Shown here one piece after another: positions 14,601-28,000 of a DNA stretch of 64,000 nt. Within the stretch, counting starts at the first letter, position 1; each line of letters starts with the position of its first letter. The notes under the pieces are model-generated. The model searched no databases. It worked only from the letters and a program-made list of their open reading frames with translations, and was not told the origin of the DNA. Both the position numbers and the translations under genes were made by a program. The stretch lies in NCBI GenBank assembly GCA_014706295.1, contig JACSVZ010000016.1, positions 11,699,168 through 11,763,167 of the forward strand, in the 5' to 3' direction. Source of the DNA: Lycocorax pyrrhopterus obiensis. Lineage: Eukaryota > Chordata > Aves > Passeriformes > Paradisaeidae.

Positions 14601-17407
14601 AAAGTGCGTCAAATATGTATCTGTTCTTTAATTGTGGCTAATTATGATAATGGGAATGATGTGCAGAAGATTTGACTTTTTCCTCGCTGATGCCTCAAAA
14701 CGTCTATGGCAAAGACCTGTGCAGCACTGTTAATGGGGGAAGAGTGAATTTGGGCAACAAGATGGAAGTGAGACAACTTACGTTTCTATGTTCCCTGTCC
14801 ATTCCAGTCCCTGCTGCTTAGGCAGCCTCAGGCTTTATGCCAGTGACTGGCCTAAAAGGTCCCAAAAATTTCTGCCACGTTGGTTGCCAAAAATACCTAC
14901 CTTCAGCCTCAAGAGGTGCAGCATTTTCACAGTAAATGCCTTGGGGCAAAGACTCCTGATAACCAAACACATGGAATGTTAGGCAATTGCTGTTTGTGGA
15001 GAGTGTGAGGGGTGGACAAGAGAAGTCATTCCCTAATCCTCTGCTTTTAGGTATGTTCCGAGCAACTTGACACGTTCAAGGTAGTGAATGACAAATGAAA
15101 ACATCCTGTCCCCGCTACTGAGAAAGTTCTAGATATTCAGAGTTCAAGCTGCTTTCTGTCAGATCTGGACATACCAGGGGGATCCTCACAGGCTTTAACC
15201 ATGTAAAAAGCTCCATGTAGAATTCTTTTTTCCCCTTCTCTTACTATAGTTCACACTGCACAAAGCCCACCCACACAGCAGCACAAGAGTGTTCTGTGGC
15301 TCTATCCTGTATCCATGCTCCTCACTGACAACAGCCAAGGACAGATCCCATTTAAGCTTAGGAATTGCCAAAAAATTTGGTTAGCTATTGCTAGCAGAAG
15401 GCAGTAGGTGGAAGTTATTTCTTATTCCTTCTGGGGTTTAGGATATAAACCCATAGGATCCTGTAGGATATATGATGGAACCTCTAGCATAAATCTACAC
15501 ATGTGTCAATATCTACTTCACTCCCTGTCTAGGTTTTCATTTCCTTTCCCCTGAAGGCAGAACGACCTTCTAAGTAAATGTATTTTATTTTTCTAGCACT
15601 GGGATCTGATAAGGAGACTTACACAGGCATAAGCTGGGTGTATAAAAGAAAGTTTTCCCACTGCATTCCTGAACAGTTTGTGAAAGTAACATCTCTAGGA
15701 CAGACTGATTTGGTGCATCTCAGGGAGGTCACTTCTCTAACCAGCGAGTGCACATGCCCAGTTACAGGACATGCTGTTTCCATTACAGGGTCTTTCATAA
15801 TTGTTGTGTCTTGTTCAACAAAGTTTCCCATTCCACAGGATGAGATTTGACAATCTTTAAAACCCAAAGCTTCTGCTGTAGCTTTTAGTTGAAATGATTA
15901 AGTGGAAAATTGCCTTAAATATTTCCTGGGTGAGGTGAAAGAATGATAATTAAATTCATGAAATGGAAATGCAGTTGTGAGGTGCTGGCTGCTTTCTCAT
16001 GGAAAATTTACTTTGTAAATACATGAAAAATGAATAGTTTTGATGAGAAAAGATTGAGATATTTGTATAAATGATTTTGACTTTGGAACAGCTCTAACAT
16101 AGTGACAGTGGATTACAGGAGATAAAATTCTTAAATGTGTATGTAAAAACATCATGGGACAAATGATTTTTGTCTGACTCACGTGCATATCAAATTAAAT
16201 AGAATTGTAAATAAGACAAGCATATGGGATTTGGCCAGATTACAACACTTCTGTGCTGGATGATTGAAACAGGGCAGCTATATCAGTCCTGAGAACTGCA
16301 TACTAAGCTTAAACTCTTCTTAAATTTCCAGGGTTTGTGAAGGCAGAACAAAATTACTGATTAGTAGAAAAGCAGGTGCAACTCATTGGGATTCAGGGTA
16401 AATATCCAAATACGTGTCACACTGTGCAGCTACGTTTGCATCAGGATGTAGCAGTAGCTCGATAGTGCTTATCACTCTGATAAAGCATGCAGAACAGGGA
16501 ACGAGAAACAGCCTACAGCCAAAACTGCTGGGGAAGTCTGGGTGAGGAAAATGCAATGTAATTATCATGGCTAAGGCTAGCATGGACATTGGGGTAAATG
16601 TTACTATTCCTACAAAAGTGTGTAAGGGGATCTTTACACACTCATTATTTAGGGTTTTACAGTTCTAGAAACACAAACACCTTTGCATGTTATGCTGGGC
16701 AGGATTCTGTTAGAGGCTTAGCTACTGAAGCACTGACAGACACTGCTGTATTGTTTCCTACACACCAGCACTGGCTTCAAAAATTCTCACACAGCCCTCT
16801 AGTGATGTGGGCCAGGACACGGGTGAAGTGGCTTTGCAGTAATGCACTGCAATCAGACATAGATTTGACAAGAGGCTGGAAAATATTTTTCCAGCAATAG
16901 GACTGATTAGGCATTCACAGCTAGAGCTGAAGCACTGTAGAAATGCAAATAGATTTGTTCTCTATAATGGCAGCAATTACTGCTTTGCTTCATCCTATAG
17001 CTGGATCAAAGCAGAGAGAAAAGGACTGACATTTCTGCACACTAGAATTGCTCCTTCATTCTTCCCATGCTTCCAGGTTTTTAGGTGTACTGGACAAAGC
17101 ACCCAAGAATGAACTGCAAAGTAGCCTTTTAGGGGTGGAATAATGAGCTCTACAGTCTAATAGCCCTTTTACTGCTCTAATTTTTGTGCCTCTGTGATCT
17201 ATGCCTTCATTTCATCACTTCAAAGATCAGAGAAAGATTATATTCTTAAATGAGCAAGACTGAAGTATGTTCCCTCATTGAGAGGACACCGAGACAAATT
17301 AACTGATACTTCATCACTAAGCATTCTTACTACGAGCTACAGTCACTTTTGGGACTGATTTTATACAGCAGCTGTAGCCAAATTTGTTTAACGCTGTATT
17401 GAGTTTG

Positions 17408-18223
17408 TGTGGTGGGGTTTTGGTAGCGAAGGGGGCTAAAGGGGTGGCTTAAAGGGGTGTGAGAAGCTGCTGGAAGCTTCTCCTGTGTCTGATGGAGCCA
17501 ATGCCAATAGGCTCCGAGACAGACCTGCCGCTGGCCAAGGCTGAGCCCATTGGCAGTGGTGGCAGCACCTCTGGGATGAGGTATTTCAGTAGGGGCATAA
17601 AACCTGCACAGATGGACAGGAGTGAGGATATGTGAGAAAAACAGCCCTGCAGACAGCAGGGTCAAGGAAAGAGGGGCAGGAGGTGCTCCAGGTGCTGGAG
17701 CTGAGACTCCCCGGCAGCCCATGGAAGTCCATGGGGGAGCAGAGATCCACCTGCAGCCCCTGGAGGACCCCATGGCAGAGCAGGTAGATGTGGCTGAAGG
17801 AGGCTATGACCCCATGGGAAGCCTGTGCTGGAGCAGGGGAAGAGTCTGATGAATCCTCCCCCAAGGGGGAAGGAGCAGCAGAGACAAGGTGTGATGAACT
17901 GACCACCACCCCCATTCCCTGTCCCCCTGTGCAGCCATGGGGAGGAGGGAGTAAGCGTGTGACTGGTTAAGCTGGGGAAAAAGAGAAGGGCTTCTTTCAA
18001 GATTTGTATTCATTTCTCATTATCCTACTCTGATTTGATTGGTAAGAAGTTAAACTAATTTCCTCAAGTTGCGTCTCTTTTGCCTGTGAAAGTAACTGGT
18101 GAGTGACCTCTCCCAGCCCTTATCTCGGCCTAAGAGCTTTTCACTGTATTTTCTCTCCCCTGTCCAGCTGAGGAGGGCAGGAACAGAGCAGCTTTGGTAG
18201 GTCAGCAGGGTCAGCCTGACACA
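17408..18223 (+). mobile_element. Solo LTR of an avian endogenous retrovirus (songbird-type)
   Basis: An 816-base GC-rich block starts TGTGGTGGGG and ends GCCTGACACA, so it has the TG...CA ends of an LTR. It contains phrases I recognise from a very abundant Neoaves and songbird repeat: GAAGCTGCTGGAAGCTTCTCC-like text near 17462, GACAGACCTGCCGCTGGCC near 17519, CAGCCCATGG and TGGAGCAGGGGAAGAG modules, GTGTGATGAACTGACCACCA at 17890, and a right end with TTTGCCTGTGAAAGTAACTGG and CTCTCCCCTGTCCAGCTGAG. A degraded polyadenylation area (GTAAGAAGTTAAACTAATTT) lies near 18041. No gag, pol or env frame is adjacent, so it is a solo LTR. I see no clear target-site duplication. The open frames inside it (for example minus strand 17330-17773) are composition artefacts. 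The exact family name is not verified. Confidence 0.72.
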
Positions 18224-21039
18224 AGAACAGTTTAACAGTGTCTATTTAGACCTCACTGTAAGCTGTAAATTGCAGAAATATTTTTTTCCCCTTTAATCTC
18301 ATATGGACAACTGATTACTCAAAATGGTTGCCAGTAGCAGTTTTTTCTGTAGGTTGAACCTCAGTTCATCAGATACTGCTCATGTCACATTAGAGAAGTC
18401 CTTCTTAAATGAGGCCAGGCCCTTACAGATGGAAAAAAAAATTGGGACTATTCACAAAACTTAAGAGTGCTTCAGAAATAAGTAAGCATTATTTTAAGCT
18501 GCCTGTTGGTATAGCTCCAGGTAATTAAGTTAGTAAGTATTTCTGGAATTTTTTGACAAAACTTTAACAATTGGTCTTAAGATCTCTACTTCCTTCAGTT
18601 TGGAGTTCTTGCTGTGTTAACTTTTTATTATACTTTTCATATTACGTTTCAGGGGTTTTTAATACACACAGCCTTTTTTTTTTTCACGGCGATCTCTCAT
18701 GTACAAAATCACTGTTCTATGGGAGCACTGATGCCACAGATGTTACAGATGTTACAGATTTACTCACATCCCCAAACTGGAGGCACCACTCACTTGGGCT
18801 GAACAAGGGGACAACGATGCTGATGTTTGCTCTGGTACCTGAGTGAGCACAGCAGAGCTGGCTGCAGCCAAGCAACAGCACCAGAATCAGAGGTCAGGGG
18901 ACACATCTGGATCCCACACGCAGGCTGAGGGAGCCCCAGGGTGGGCAGTGCCTGTGGGAGCCTGGCCTGGCCGTGGAACCCAGGCTGGGGGGAGCCCCCA
19001 GCACACTGAGCCTGTATTTGCCACTCTGTATTTGGGGTGAGACACGGCATCCATGGACAGGCAGGATCCTGCACCAAAGCTTCTGTCCCAGATGCTGGTC
19101 TGTCACCACCACGCAGAGTATGGCTTGAACTGGCCTAAGGTATCCCCTAGGATGGATTATTCCCAATTTTCCTGCTCTTCCCCATCTTGTTGCAGCGTGA
19201 GCCTGAAGAATACCTGTGCCTTGTTTGTCCTAGAAGGACTGTTTGTAGCTGCTTTTGCTGATTGAAAATATCCAATCTCAAATTAATTTCAGAGAGTGTT
19301 AGAACTTCTGAAGGATAAAAAACTGGTCCAGGGGCTCCATTTACATTCACTGAAGCTTGAGTCTATTCGGTGGCATAGAAAGCAGAACTGCCTGCAACAC
19401 CTTGCCAGGAGAAAAAGCACAGATGAAAGGAGGAATCACAGCACTAAGGATTTTACATTTCCTTTGCACTTTGATGTTCAGCTCCCGCTCCCCTCCCTCC
19501 CCGAAGCAAGCTAACACCACTGTGTGTGACTACACCCTTCTAAGTGCTTGAATCTGCCTCCAGGCACTCTCCTCCTAGTCTTCCTTGCTACATTTGAAAG
19601 ATCATCTGCCTCCCCAGCATCTGTTCATGAGTGATGACGATCAATGCTAAAGGGAGAGCAAGGGCATCCCAATGGCAATTTTGTCAACTGGAAATCATAC
19701 ATGAGGCTTTCAAAACGGGCCGGCAAGAGGAAATCAAGAATGGGTTAGACTATAATGATCAAACAGATCAAAGAAGTGTGAGAAAGCAACTCAGACATCT
19801 TTTCAGAGGCAGAAAACCCTGCAGGAAACGAAGTATGAAGGCACATATACCTCAGCACAGCATCTTGGCACTGCACTGTTACACATTCCCTTGAGATAGC
19901 ATGGCTTACATAGTATCACTGTGGCAAGAAGAAAGTATTCCAGCAGGGATATTTGCTGAATAATACAGCAGTGTTTCCACCCCCAACATGTTAAAAACCT
20001 AGCAAAAGATAAATAATAAGTCCTTAAACAAGATTTTTATTAAATTACATAGTTTGTATTCTTTGGATTGTTCAGTTTTTAGTTTGCATCTGGATCATGT
20101 TTCCCAGTTTTTTATCATAACGAGGCACTAAAAAAATAATTCAATATGATGTTTTTGTGCAACAAGGATATCCTCAAGAGTAGCACTATAATTAAAATAT
20201 CAAAGATAAGGAGGTTTGCAAATAAACCCAGGTTTGATAACATAGAGGCGTGGCACTGCTCTGAAATGTGTTGCCAGGCTTCAGCCATCTGTCCTGGCTG
20301 TTATGGAAGGTTTTTGTCCTTGTAACACAATGGGGTTAGTTGTTGTTGAAAAGCGATATGTTGGCAGCTCGAACAATTAATTCTTTCAAAGCAGAAGCCA
20401 CACAGGGGCCAGTAATGAACAGAGGCAGAACACAGAGGAGAAAAAGTTTTGAACAGTATGGCTACAGACACCTTGTTTACAGCCCATCACAAGCTAACCT
20501 CAAGGTGTGGCATTTTTTTCTCCTTGGCAGAAAAGCCCTACTGAGACTCTGTAATCAGGGAGAATATTATCTGAGAAGCTTTGTGGAACTGTTTGTCCTT
20601 CATGGAGCATTTGTGGGCAATTATTGGGAAATGTGTTAAACTCCTACCAGTGCTCTACTGAAGTGGAAGGAGTCTGCTTGGATGCTCCGCAGCTCCCAGG
20701 TCAGCTTAATGGAAGAACAGCCTGGTTTAAAGAATCTACGAGAAAAATTGTGGCACAGTGGAGAGATAAAGATGTTTCTTGACTACATGCATCACCACAT
20801 GCTGTCAGCCAGACTGTGGTGTGAGGGACACCGAGGCGGTGCTTGGGGATGCTTGTGACAGACGGATTCCTAATTATATAAATTTCTTGTCTTAGTGGAG
20901 CACCTGAACAGGACGCCCTACTGCCTGCCTGAGAACAACTGCTATTGCCCTACAGTAATGTTAGTGCATTTAAGTCAGTCACTATGTTGTTGATAGATAA
21001 TTCTGTTTTACAATTTAAAAAAAAACCATATACTTACAT

Positions 21040-21069
21040 ATGTGTATATATATATGTATGTATGTATGT
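21040..21069. repeat. TA/TATG short simple repeat
   Basis: A short run of TGTGTATATATATATG passes into four TATG units and ends at about 21069. It is an imperfect AT-rich microsatellite. Confidence 0.85.
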
Positions 21070-22139
21070 CATCCTTGCATATAGAAGAATTATAAGTTAT
21101 GTAGAACACCCACACCACTGAAGAGACAGTTTTGTGGGGAAAAGAAGCTACTTTATGTTACTGTATGTGTCTTGGCTCACTGGGAAAATACTACAAAATT
21201 TACATCCTTACAATTATCATTACATCCCAATTTTTGGCAGGTTTAACTACTACCTTCTCTTCCCATTTATTTTTAAGTGAGTTGCGAGTTCGTGAACGCA
21301 GCAGTTTGATGGCCCCAAAGACAGAGAGTGTCTGTTTGCCTATAAAGGCAATATATTTACAACATTCACTTCCACAAACTGCTCCCGAAAGAGCGCTTCA
21401 GTGGCACACTTGAGGGGCTAACAAGAGGATCAGTAATGTAAAACCCCCGTCATGTTGCCAAGATTACTAATGAGGCTGCAATTTGCCAGTGAGAGGTTGC
21501 AACTGTGATGGGTTTGGCAGTCTATTCCTTTTACTAGGGGGGCATTGTAACAACTCCTGCAGGCTTCTGAGTCACTTCCAGTCTTCCAAGTGTTCCCACA
21601 AATTGTGTAACTTTGTTAGTGATGTCCTTAAATCACTGTGTCACAACTCCAGTAACTAAGTCCCTACTTAGAAAACTATGTGAAAACTTTTGAAAATCAG
21701 ACTGGTTATTAACACTCTGATATTTTTGCAGACTGGACAATAATTTTAGCTAAGAGACTACCTCGTATTCCCAAGACATCCCTGGTTTTCTAAAGATGGC
21801 TCATCAGAATTGTTTCATTGACTGTGTCATGCAGAACCCCTGGGTAGATCAGTGTTTGAAGGGTGACATGTAAAGGATGATGCTTGTTTAGCAACTTGTA
21901 GTAAACCCAGTACAACCCGTGCTCAAAGTCTGAGAAGAGAGAAGTGCGAGTCCCGGCTGCTGCAGACTTTGGAAACCGCTCTGTCGCAGGATAAACAAGA
22001 GAGCCGGCGCCGGCTCCTCCTAATTTGGAACTGGAGCACAGCCTGGATCTGGATCCCCCAGACTAGGCCCCCCCATGTGGCCTGGTGTCCCCAGGACCAG
22101 CCTAGAGAAGCCCTGGACAGAAACCACGGGCTGGAAATG

Positions 22140-22380
22140 AGGTTTTGGTTGCGGCGGGCCGGAACGCCGCTCGCCCTCAGGCGCGTTTCCCGCCCGTGCC
22201 CCTCGGCCAGCCCGGGCTGTGCCCTGGGCCCGCGCGCGGGCGGAGCGCGGGCGCCACCCGGTGCCTGCTGCGGGCACTGCGGGAGCCGCGGCCGGGCGGG
22301 ATTCCGTGCTCGCTGTTCCGCCCCTTGTCGCCGCGGCACCGGGCGCTGCTGAGAGACGCTTGGCCTGCTCCTTCCCTCGT
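22140..22380. promoter_or_regulatory. Isolated CpG island within SLC9A9 intron 4
   Basis: A hand count gives about 35 CpG dinucleotides in roughly 220 bases, in a sequence that is mostly G and C, including CCCGCGCGCGGGCGGAGCGC near 22228. The rest of the window is AT-rich and CpG-poor. The island is not linked to a recognised exon: the nearest SLC9A9 exons are about 12 kb upstream (exon 4) and 18 kb downstream (exon 5). Long overlapping open frames on both strands here (21923-22447 minus, 21969-22352 plus) are expected from the GC content and show no family signature. It could be an alternative or antisense promoter, an lncRNA start, or an enhancer with CpG protection. A GC-rich retroelement is less likely but not excluded. 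Confidence 0.6.
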
Positions 22381-24564
22381 CGTTTGTTTGTGTTTTAAGA
22401 GCAGTCAGGATGAGTTTTTTCTCCCCTCTCTGGCGCGTGGGAAGCAAAGCCGACGGCTCGGGTCTGAGAGCGGAAGGAATTAAAACTGTTCAGCCCCAGC
22501 CACGTGTGCTGCGGGTTAAAGTGCGATCAACAGCAGGATGGGACCATTCAGAGTCTGAACGAAACCAGAAGTGAGGCTCTTGCACCGGTCTGATGGGGCA
22601 TCAGGCACAAATGATCCTTTGGCCACAGCTGAGGGTGTTTTGGAACGGTGCCAAAAGGGCATTAGGACATTTCCGTACGAGTATCCCAGGATACTCAACC
22701 ATCGACAAGGCTTCTGGCTCCAGCAGTGCTCGCTGGTGCCAGCCTCTCTGAGGCTGTTCTCCCTTCGCGATACCTGCATTTTTGAGCCATCCGAATGGTG
22801 ACGGCAAAAGGATGCTTTTCAGAGAGTTGCGGTTGCGCTGTAAACGGTGTAGCACAGCCCAGGGCAGGGCAAGGGGCTGTGAGTTGTCTCCCAGCTGTCG
22901 CTGACACCGTGTAAATAGTCACACCCTGTAACCTGTCAGCAAGTGCGTTTTTCCACATCTAGAGTGAAATCAATATTCTGCTACCTAGAAATCAAGCCCA
23001 GCTTAAAAGGTATTTCAACATCTTTGAATGAGAAGGTCTGAGTAGCAGGCAGGTTAGACAGGTATGGTGTTATGCTTAGCATGAACCAGGGGTTTCTGTG
23101 TGGGCCAGACAAGACAACTTTTATAGGAAGATTACTGAAAGCTGGTTAAGTCACCCATCTCAGATGGACTTGGAAGGTGGCACACCCTCCCTCCTGCTGG
23201 GCTCAGAAAGTAATGACCACTGGTTTGAAACCCAGCTGGCACTTGGATAGTAAAGCTGCTGCTCAGAGATGGACATCAAGGTGCATTCAAAACATGACCA
23301 GCAGGCTCCACATGACCTGCTCCAGCTTTTGAAGTAAGCTTTGTTTTTGTCAGGGGATTGGACCTAAGGTCAATTCCATCCTAAATTATTTGAGTGTGAT
23401 AAAAGAGTGGTGAAGAGCAAGCACACTCTGAATGTTATTCACAGGCCAAGAAACTGAAACCAGCTGTATTCACAGCCTGATGAACAAAGGAGGGCAATCG
23501 CATAAACCACATGACATGATATGCAAGAGAGAACAACTTCAGATAGGTTCTCCTCTTTTCTACTTTCATTTTATGATACTTATTTTCCATTTAGGTTGCA
23601 TAAACACTAACTCTTTCCCCTCCCAAAATAAAATAAAAGAAGATTATTCACAGGGAACAAACCTAATGTTTTCACGTGCAGTCCCACTTGGGTTAAATAA
23701 AATAGGCAAACAGAACTCTGAAAATAATTCCTATTCCTTGGTAAAATGAATCTTTCCTTGTTTTCATCAATGAGTGGGTAGTAAGGATGGAAGAAAGGAA
23801 CGTGACCGATTAAAAAAAATTGTTTTTCATTTTAAGTCTGGAGAACAGCAACCCTCTCATGCATCAACAGGCTAGGAAAAGACATCACTGGTGCAGCCTC
23901 TGGGTCAGCCACTGTGCCTGTACATGACCTCAAATTCTTGTTGCGGAGATTTCACTGTTAGTCATTGTCTTTTTGCAGATCAAGTGGTTGTTTTTTTTTT
24001 TTTATCAGTGACATCATCCTGCTCAAAATTTGCAGCGTGCACATAAATACCATATAAGAGATAAAAGCACCCATGCTCGCAACAACGGAGAGGTCAAAAA
24101 GGAGTGGCAATTGTGGTCTTTTCACATTTCAATTTTGGTTGCTGCTAAGCTTCAGCTAGAGACTGGTTAGCTGGGGAGAAGTGGTGTTGCAAAGAGCAAG
24201 GAAGTGCCCAATCAGTGTATTACAGAAAGGAAAGTGATTGTTTTCCCTTTTAAGGTATGGAACTGACTAAGAATTGAGGATAAGTAGCATTTTAAGAGCA
24301 ATCTTCATGCATAAAGTCTTTGCTTCAGAAGGAAGTGAAATAATCCTAATTTTTCTTCAGAAAGACCTTTTTATTGCAGAGTCCATATTTCAACAAAAGG
24401 TGAGGAGAAAGACAAACTGCCTGGTAGATAACTGTTGGTTATGGGGTGATGGGGACCAAGGTAATTGAATCAGAAAAAGTAGTAGAAAATTGAAAGTAGA
24501 AAAAGGCTGAAAGGGATGGACTAGGGGCAGCATGTTCTGCTGTAAGGTTTGGTATTTACAGCAG

Positions 24565-25045
24565 AACATAGAATTTAGACTAACTTATATTAGCAGGGAC
24601 CAGAGGATGTCTCTAGTCAAAATTCCCACTCAAAGCAGGGTCAGCTATGAGCTCAAGCCAGAGCATTCAGGGCTTTAGCCACTTAGGTTTTGAAAACCTC
24701 CAAGGATGGAGATTATACATCCAGAATTTCTAGACAGCCTGTTCCAATGCTTGACTGTCCTCATGAAGAAAAAGCTTTTGCTTATATCAAGTCAGATAAA
24801 TTTTTAAAAGTCTTTTTAAATTACAATTTATGTCTGTCAATTTTGTCCTCTCACAGTGCACTACTGTGAAGAGCTTGGCTTTTCTTTCTTGGTAATCTCC
24901 CCTCAAAGCCTCTCTTACTTAGGCTAAATGGGCTCAGTTTCTTCAGTTTCTTCTTTATGGGGCAAATATCCCAGCCCCTGTCCATATTGGTGGCTGTACA
25001 CTGAACTTGCTGCAATTTATCATCGTAGTCAACTGTATGGAATAT
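24565..25045 (-). mobile_element. CR1 LINE fragment (3' region)
   Basis: The sequence follows the reverse complement of the avian CR1 3' region for almost 500 bases. It starts with CATAGAATTTAG (the tail side), then CTCAAAGCAGGGTCAGCTATG, CTCCAAGGATGGAGATTATA, CAGCCTGTTCCAATGCTTGA, TAATCTCCCCTCAAAGCCTC, GGCTAAATGGGCTCAGTTTC and CCATATTGGTGGCTGTACAC. The order matches the consensus I know (gggtcaactagagc..., cctccagggatggg..., ggcaacctgttccagtgc...). The 3' end is on the left, so the element lies on the minus strand. It is old and 5'-truncated, with no coding capacity. Confidence 0.88.
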
Positions 25046-28000
25046 GGAGTGAAATGTAAAGGAGTTCTTACACAATCAGTATTTTAAAGAGAGCCAGATC
25101 TAGGGACACGCCTTAGATGATTCATTGTCATCTTAATACTCAGAAGAAAAGCTCTGTGTAGTATTTAAATGTCTGCCTCTCACTGTGTAGGATCTGGTTA
25201 CCTGACCGGACCGGCTTTCAAAGGTTCTGTCTCCACCGAGTGCCCCATCTGTCCCAGGGCCATCATGAAATCTGTGTTTACAGAACATTTCAGGCCAAAA
25301 CCACTTGTGCTCTGTAAAAGACTTGTCAGACACAAGAGCACCATTTGATCAACTGGCTCAGAAGTGGGGTATGTAAAATGGTGGTGGGTGGGAGAACAAA
25401 GCATCCTTTGAGCTGGCATATTATGAATTTTTCAAGGTAACAGGTAGGAGATCTCAGTCACCCACTCTCTTCCTGCTCCAATGAGCTACTTGCTGCCTGT
25501 ACACTTCCCGATGTTGCTCAGCATCTGATCTGTCTAAGAGTAAACGTGTCAGTCTGAATAGACTGCAGGTTGCAGGTAGCTCCATGCTACCGTAGTGGAA
25601 TAGGTTTTTCCTCCTCTGTTTTAAATTTCTGTTACACCTTTCAGCATGAAGCAGCTCGAAGCACTTTGCAACCAACTCACAAGTCCATGTGTACCTGGTC
25701 GAGGTCACGCTGTTGCCCATTTTGACTCAGAAGGAAACGTGGCCTGGCTCACTACCTAGCAAAGCCATACAGGTATGAATGGCCTGGAGTGATGCACAGC
25801 TTGGGCTGAAGTGGAGATGCCTTCCCCACTGATAGGCTTAGTGTGCAGGTTTCTCATGCAGTGTGGAAAAGTATCTGTAAGAGGTAGAAAATCAACTAAT
25901 ACATCAGAGTCAATATACCTCCATCTGCTTTCATCTCCTCTGTAGCCTGGAATTGTTCTGGAAAGATAGGATGTACTGAGAAAGGCAGTGGATTTCAGGA
26001 TAAGAGGCCAGGAGGGATGCATATTTTCCATTTCACCCGCTCTGTAAAGATGCTTTCCCTGAAAGTCATTGTAGAGACTGCAAGAGCAGACTTGCAAACT
26101 TGAGACTGCACATGATGTTGCAGCCAAGGAAGCTTTTTTGCACAGGGGTATGGATGTTCCATAGCCAGAGAAATAGGTGACTGGCAATCTTTGGAAGCCA
26201 TGTGGTGTGTAAATTCTTAAAGGATCCATGAATATCAGGGAAGAAGACACTAGGAGCTCTATTCAAGAGTATTCATTCCTGCAGTTAAAGCTTTGACTTT
26301 CAAGGCAACTGGGAAGACACTTTGTAAAAAAACCCCACAAAACCAAACAAAAATCACACGAACAAACCCTTCCTTCCAGGGCAGGGTTTCTTGGGAAATA
26401 TCTGACTTGAGTGTTTTGCCTGTTTTGCAACAAATGTTACTTGCATGTTTTACAGAAGAGCCCATGATTTAAATTTTTTGATGGATTCCTGGAGAACCTG
26501 CTGGGTATCAAATATCAAATTAAACATTCTTTTTATTTTAGATGAATCTCCTGTTATTCCAGGTTCTGTTTCTCTCTGCAGCCCGACACCTTTGGTGTTC
26601 CCTATCATACATGTCTTTCCTTAGTATGCTGAGGGGTTCTTCTGGATGATACAAATAATTACACTCTGCTGCTTGGCACAACTGTTTATGAGAAGAAAAT
26701 CTGTTTTCTGCACGATCAGCTTTGCTGCAGTAAACAATTTCAGATGCTTATTGCAAAATAGCTACAAATTCTGACTGAACTTGCAGCAACACATACTTGA
26801 AGGCATCAAAGTACTCTTGGAAGAACTTTCCACTCTGTGTAGGTGTCAGTGGCCTGGGAAATGCTATTTTATATCAGTGTCTTGATTTAATCCAGCTTTT
26901 TATCCATAATTTCACAAGTCATACAAAGAGGAGATGCTTTTTTTAATACTTATAAGTTTTAGACCTGCCAGAACTCTCTGAGTTGTGGCTACGAGGAAGC
27001 CTCTTCCCTCTTTCCCCAGCCCAGGTGTCACAGTGGGTGTATATTTTCAAGCTTCTCTAAACTTATACTTTACAAACCCACCACACACCTTTGAACAAAA
27101 GTGAGAAGCAGCAACTACCCCTTGCAGCTGCAGCCACGAGTTGCAGGTGGCAACTCCACAGACTGCAGTGGAATGACCTCAGATTTGGACTGACCAAAGA
27201 ATCAAAGCTACTGCTTTGGGCACCTGAGCTGCACATTAACAACTAAACACCAGTTCTTTTCCTGCCGGGGCTCAGTGTTAACCTGCCTTCTTTGGAGAAA
27301 TCTGGAGAGACTTAGCTTGATTTTTCAGCTAGATCATCTCTGTTGAGTTTCCTCAAGTCAATGCAAAACTGGGGCAATACTGTCTCATGACTGAAAGAAA
27401 ATGCCTGCATTCACTCCAAGATGGGACATGGAAGCAGCCAAAACCTCAAAAACGGGTACCAGCAAAGGCACTGTACTCTTACAACAGTTATACTACATTC
27501 AATGAATGTCTGTGTACTAGTTTTGTCTTCATTTCCACTCGTAGGCTGAATATCTGGCTTCAAAAGATTGATAGAAATTATTGAAGTCATACATCTGATG
27601 TTCAGGGGGTTTTACCACTGAGGAGGGCAAGTGGTCTATACATATTTTTTCCCTCTTTTTCTAATTTCTACAGCACCAAAATAACTTAACATTCCCCCTC
27701 ACCAGTTTCTGTTTGTACCAAAAATAAAGCTTTAATTCTTGCTTGTGGGGAGGTTAAGCGTTTGCTATTTACAAGTGGTGTGTGGAGGAAAGAGGGACCT
27801 GGGGGTTTTTATGTGTCATTTGATGGGAACATGCAGTAGGAAAACAATATTTTAATTAGGAAAAAAATATTACTTTCCTTATACATGAATTAAGCCTAAA
27901 TTAATACAAAAGTTATCACCTGGGAAGGCAAGAGCTTAGCTGGTGCAGCAGCAGATAAACCTTGTAAAGTTATTTGCTTAGTTTATGGAGAGCTCTGTAA

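Noticed and set aside
17330..18013. Several open frames on both strands
   Set aside because: They fall within or at the edge of the solo LTR and are not retroviral protein frames.
21923..22447. Overlapping long open frames on both strands (174 and 127 codons)
   Set aside because: They lie in or next to the CpG island, where GC-rich sequence lacks stop codons by composition. The translations are Arg/Pro/Gly/Ala-rich without motifs.
25756..26250. Minus-strand open frame of 164 codons
   Set aside because: Long for AT-rich DNA, but no family, signal or repeat is recognisable and nothing links it to neighbouring exons.
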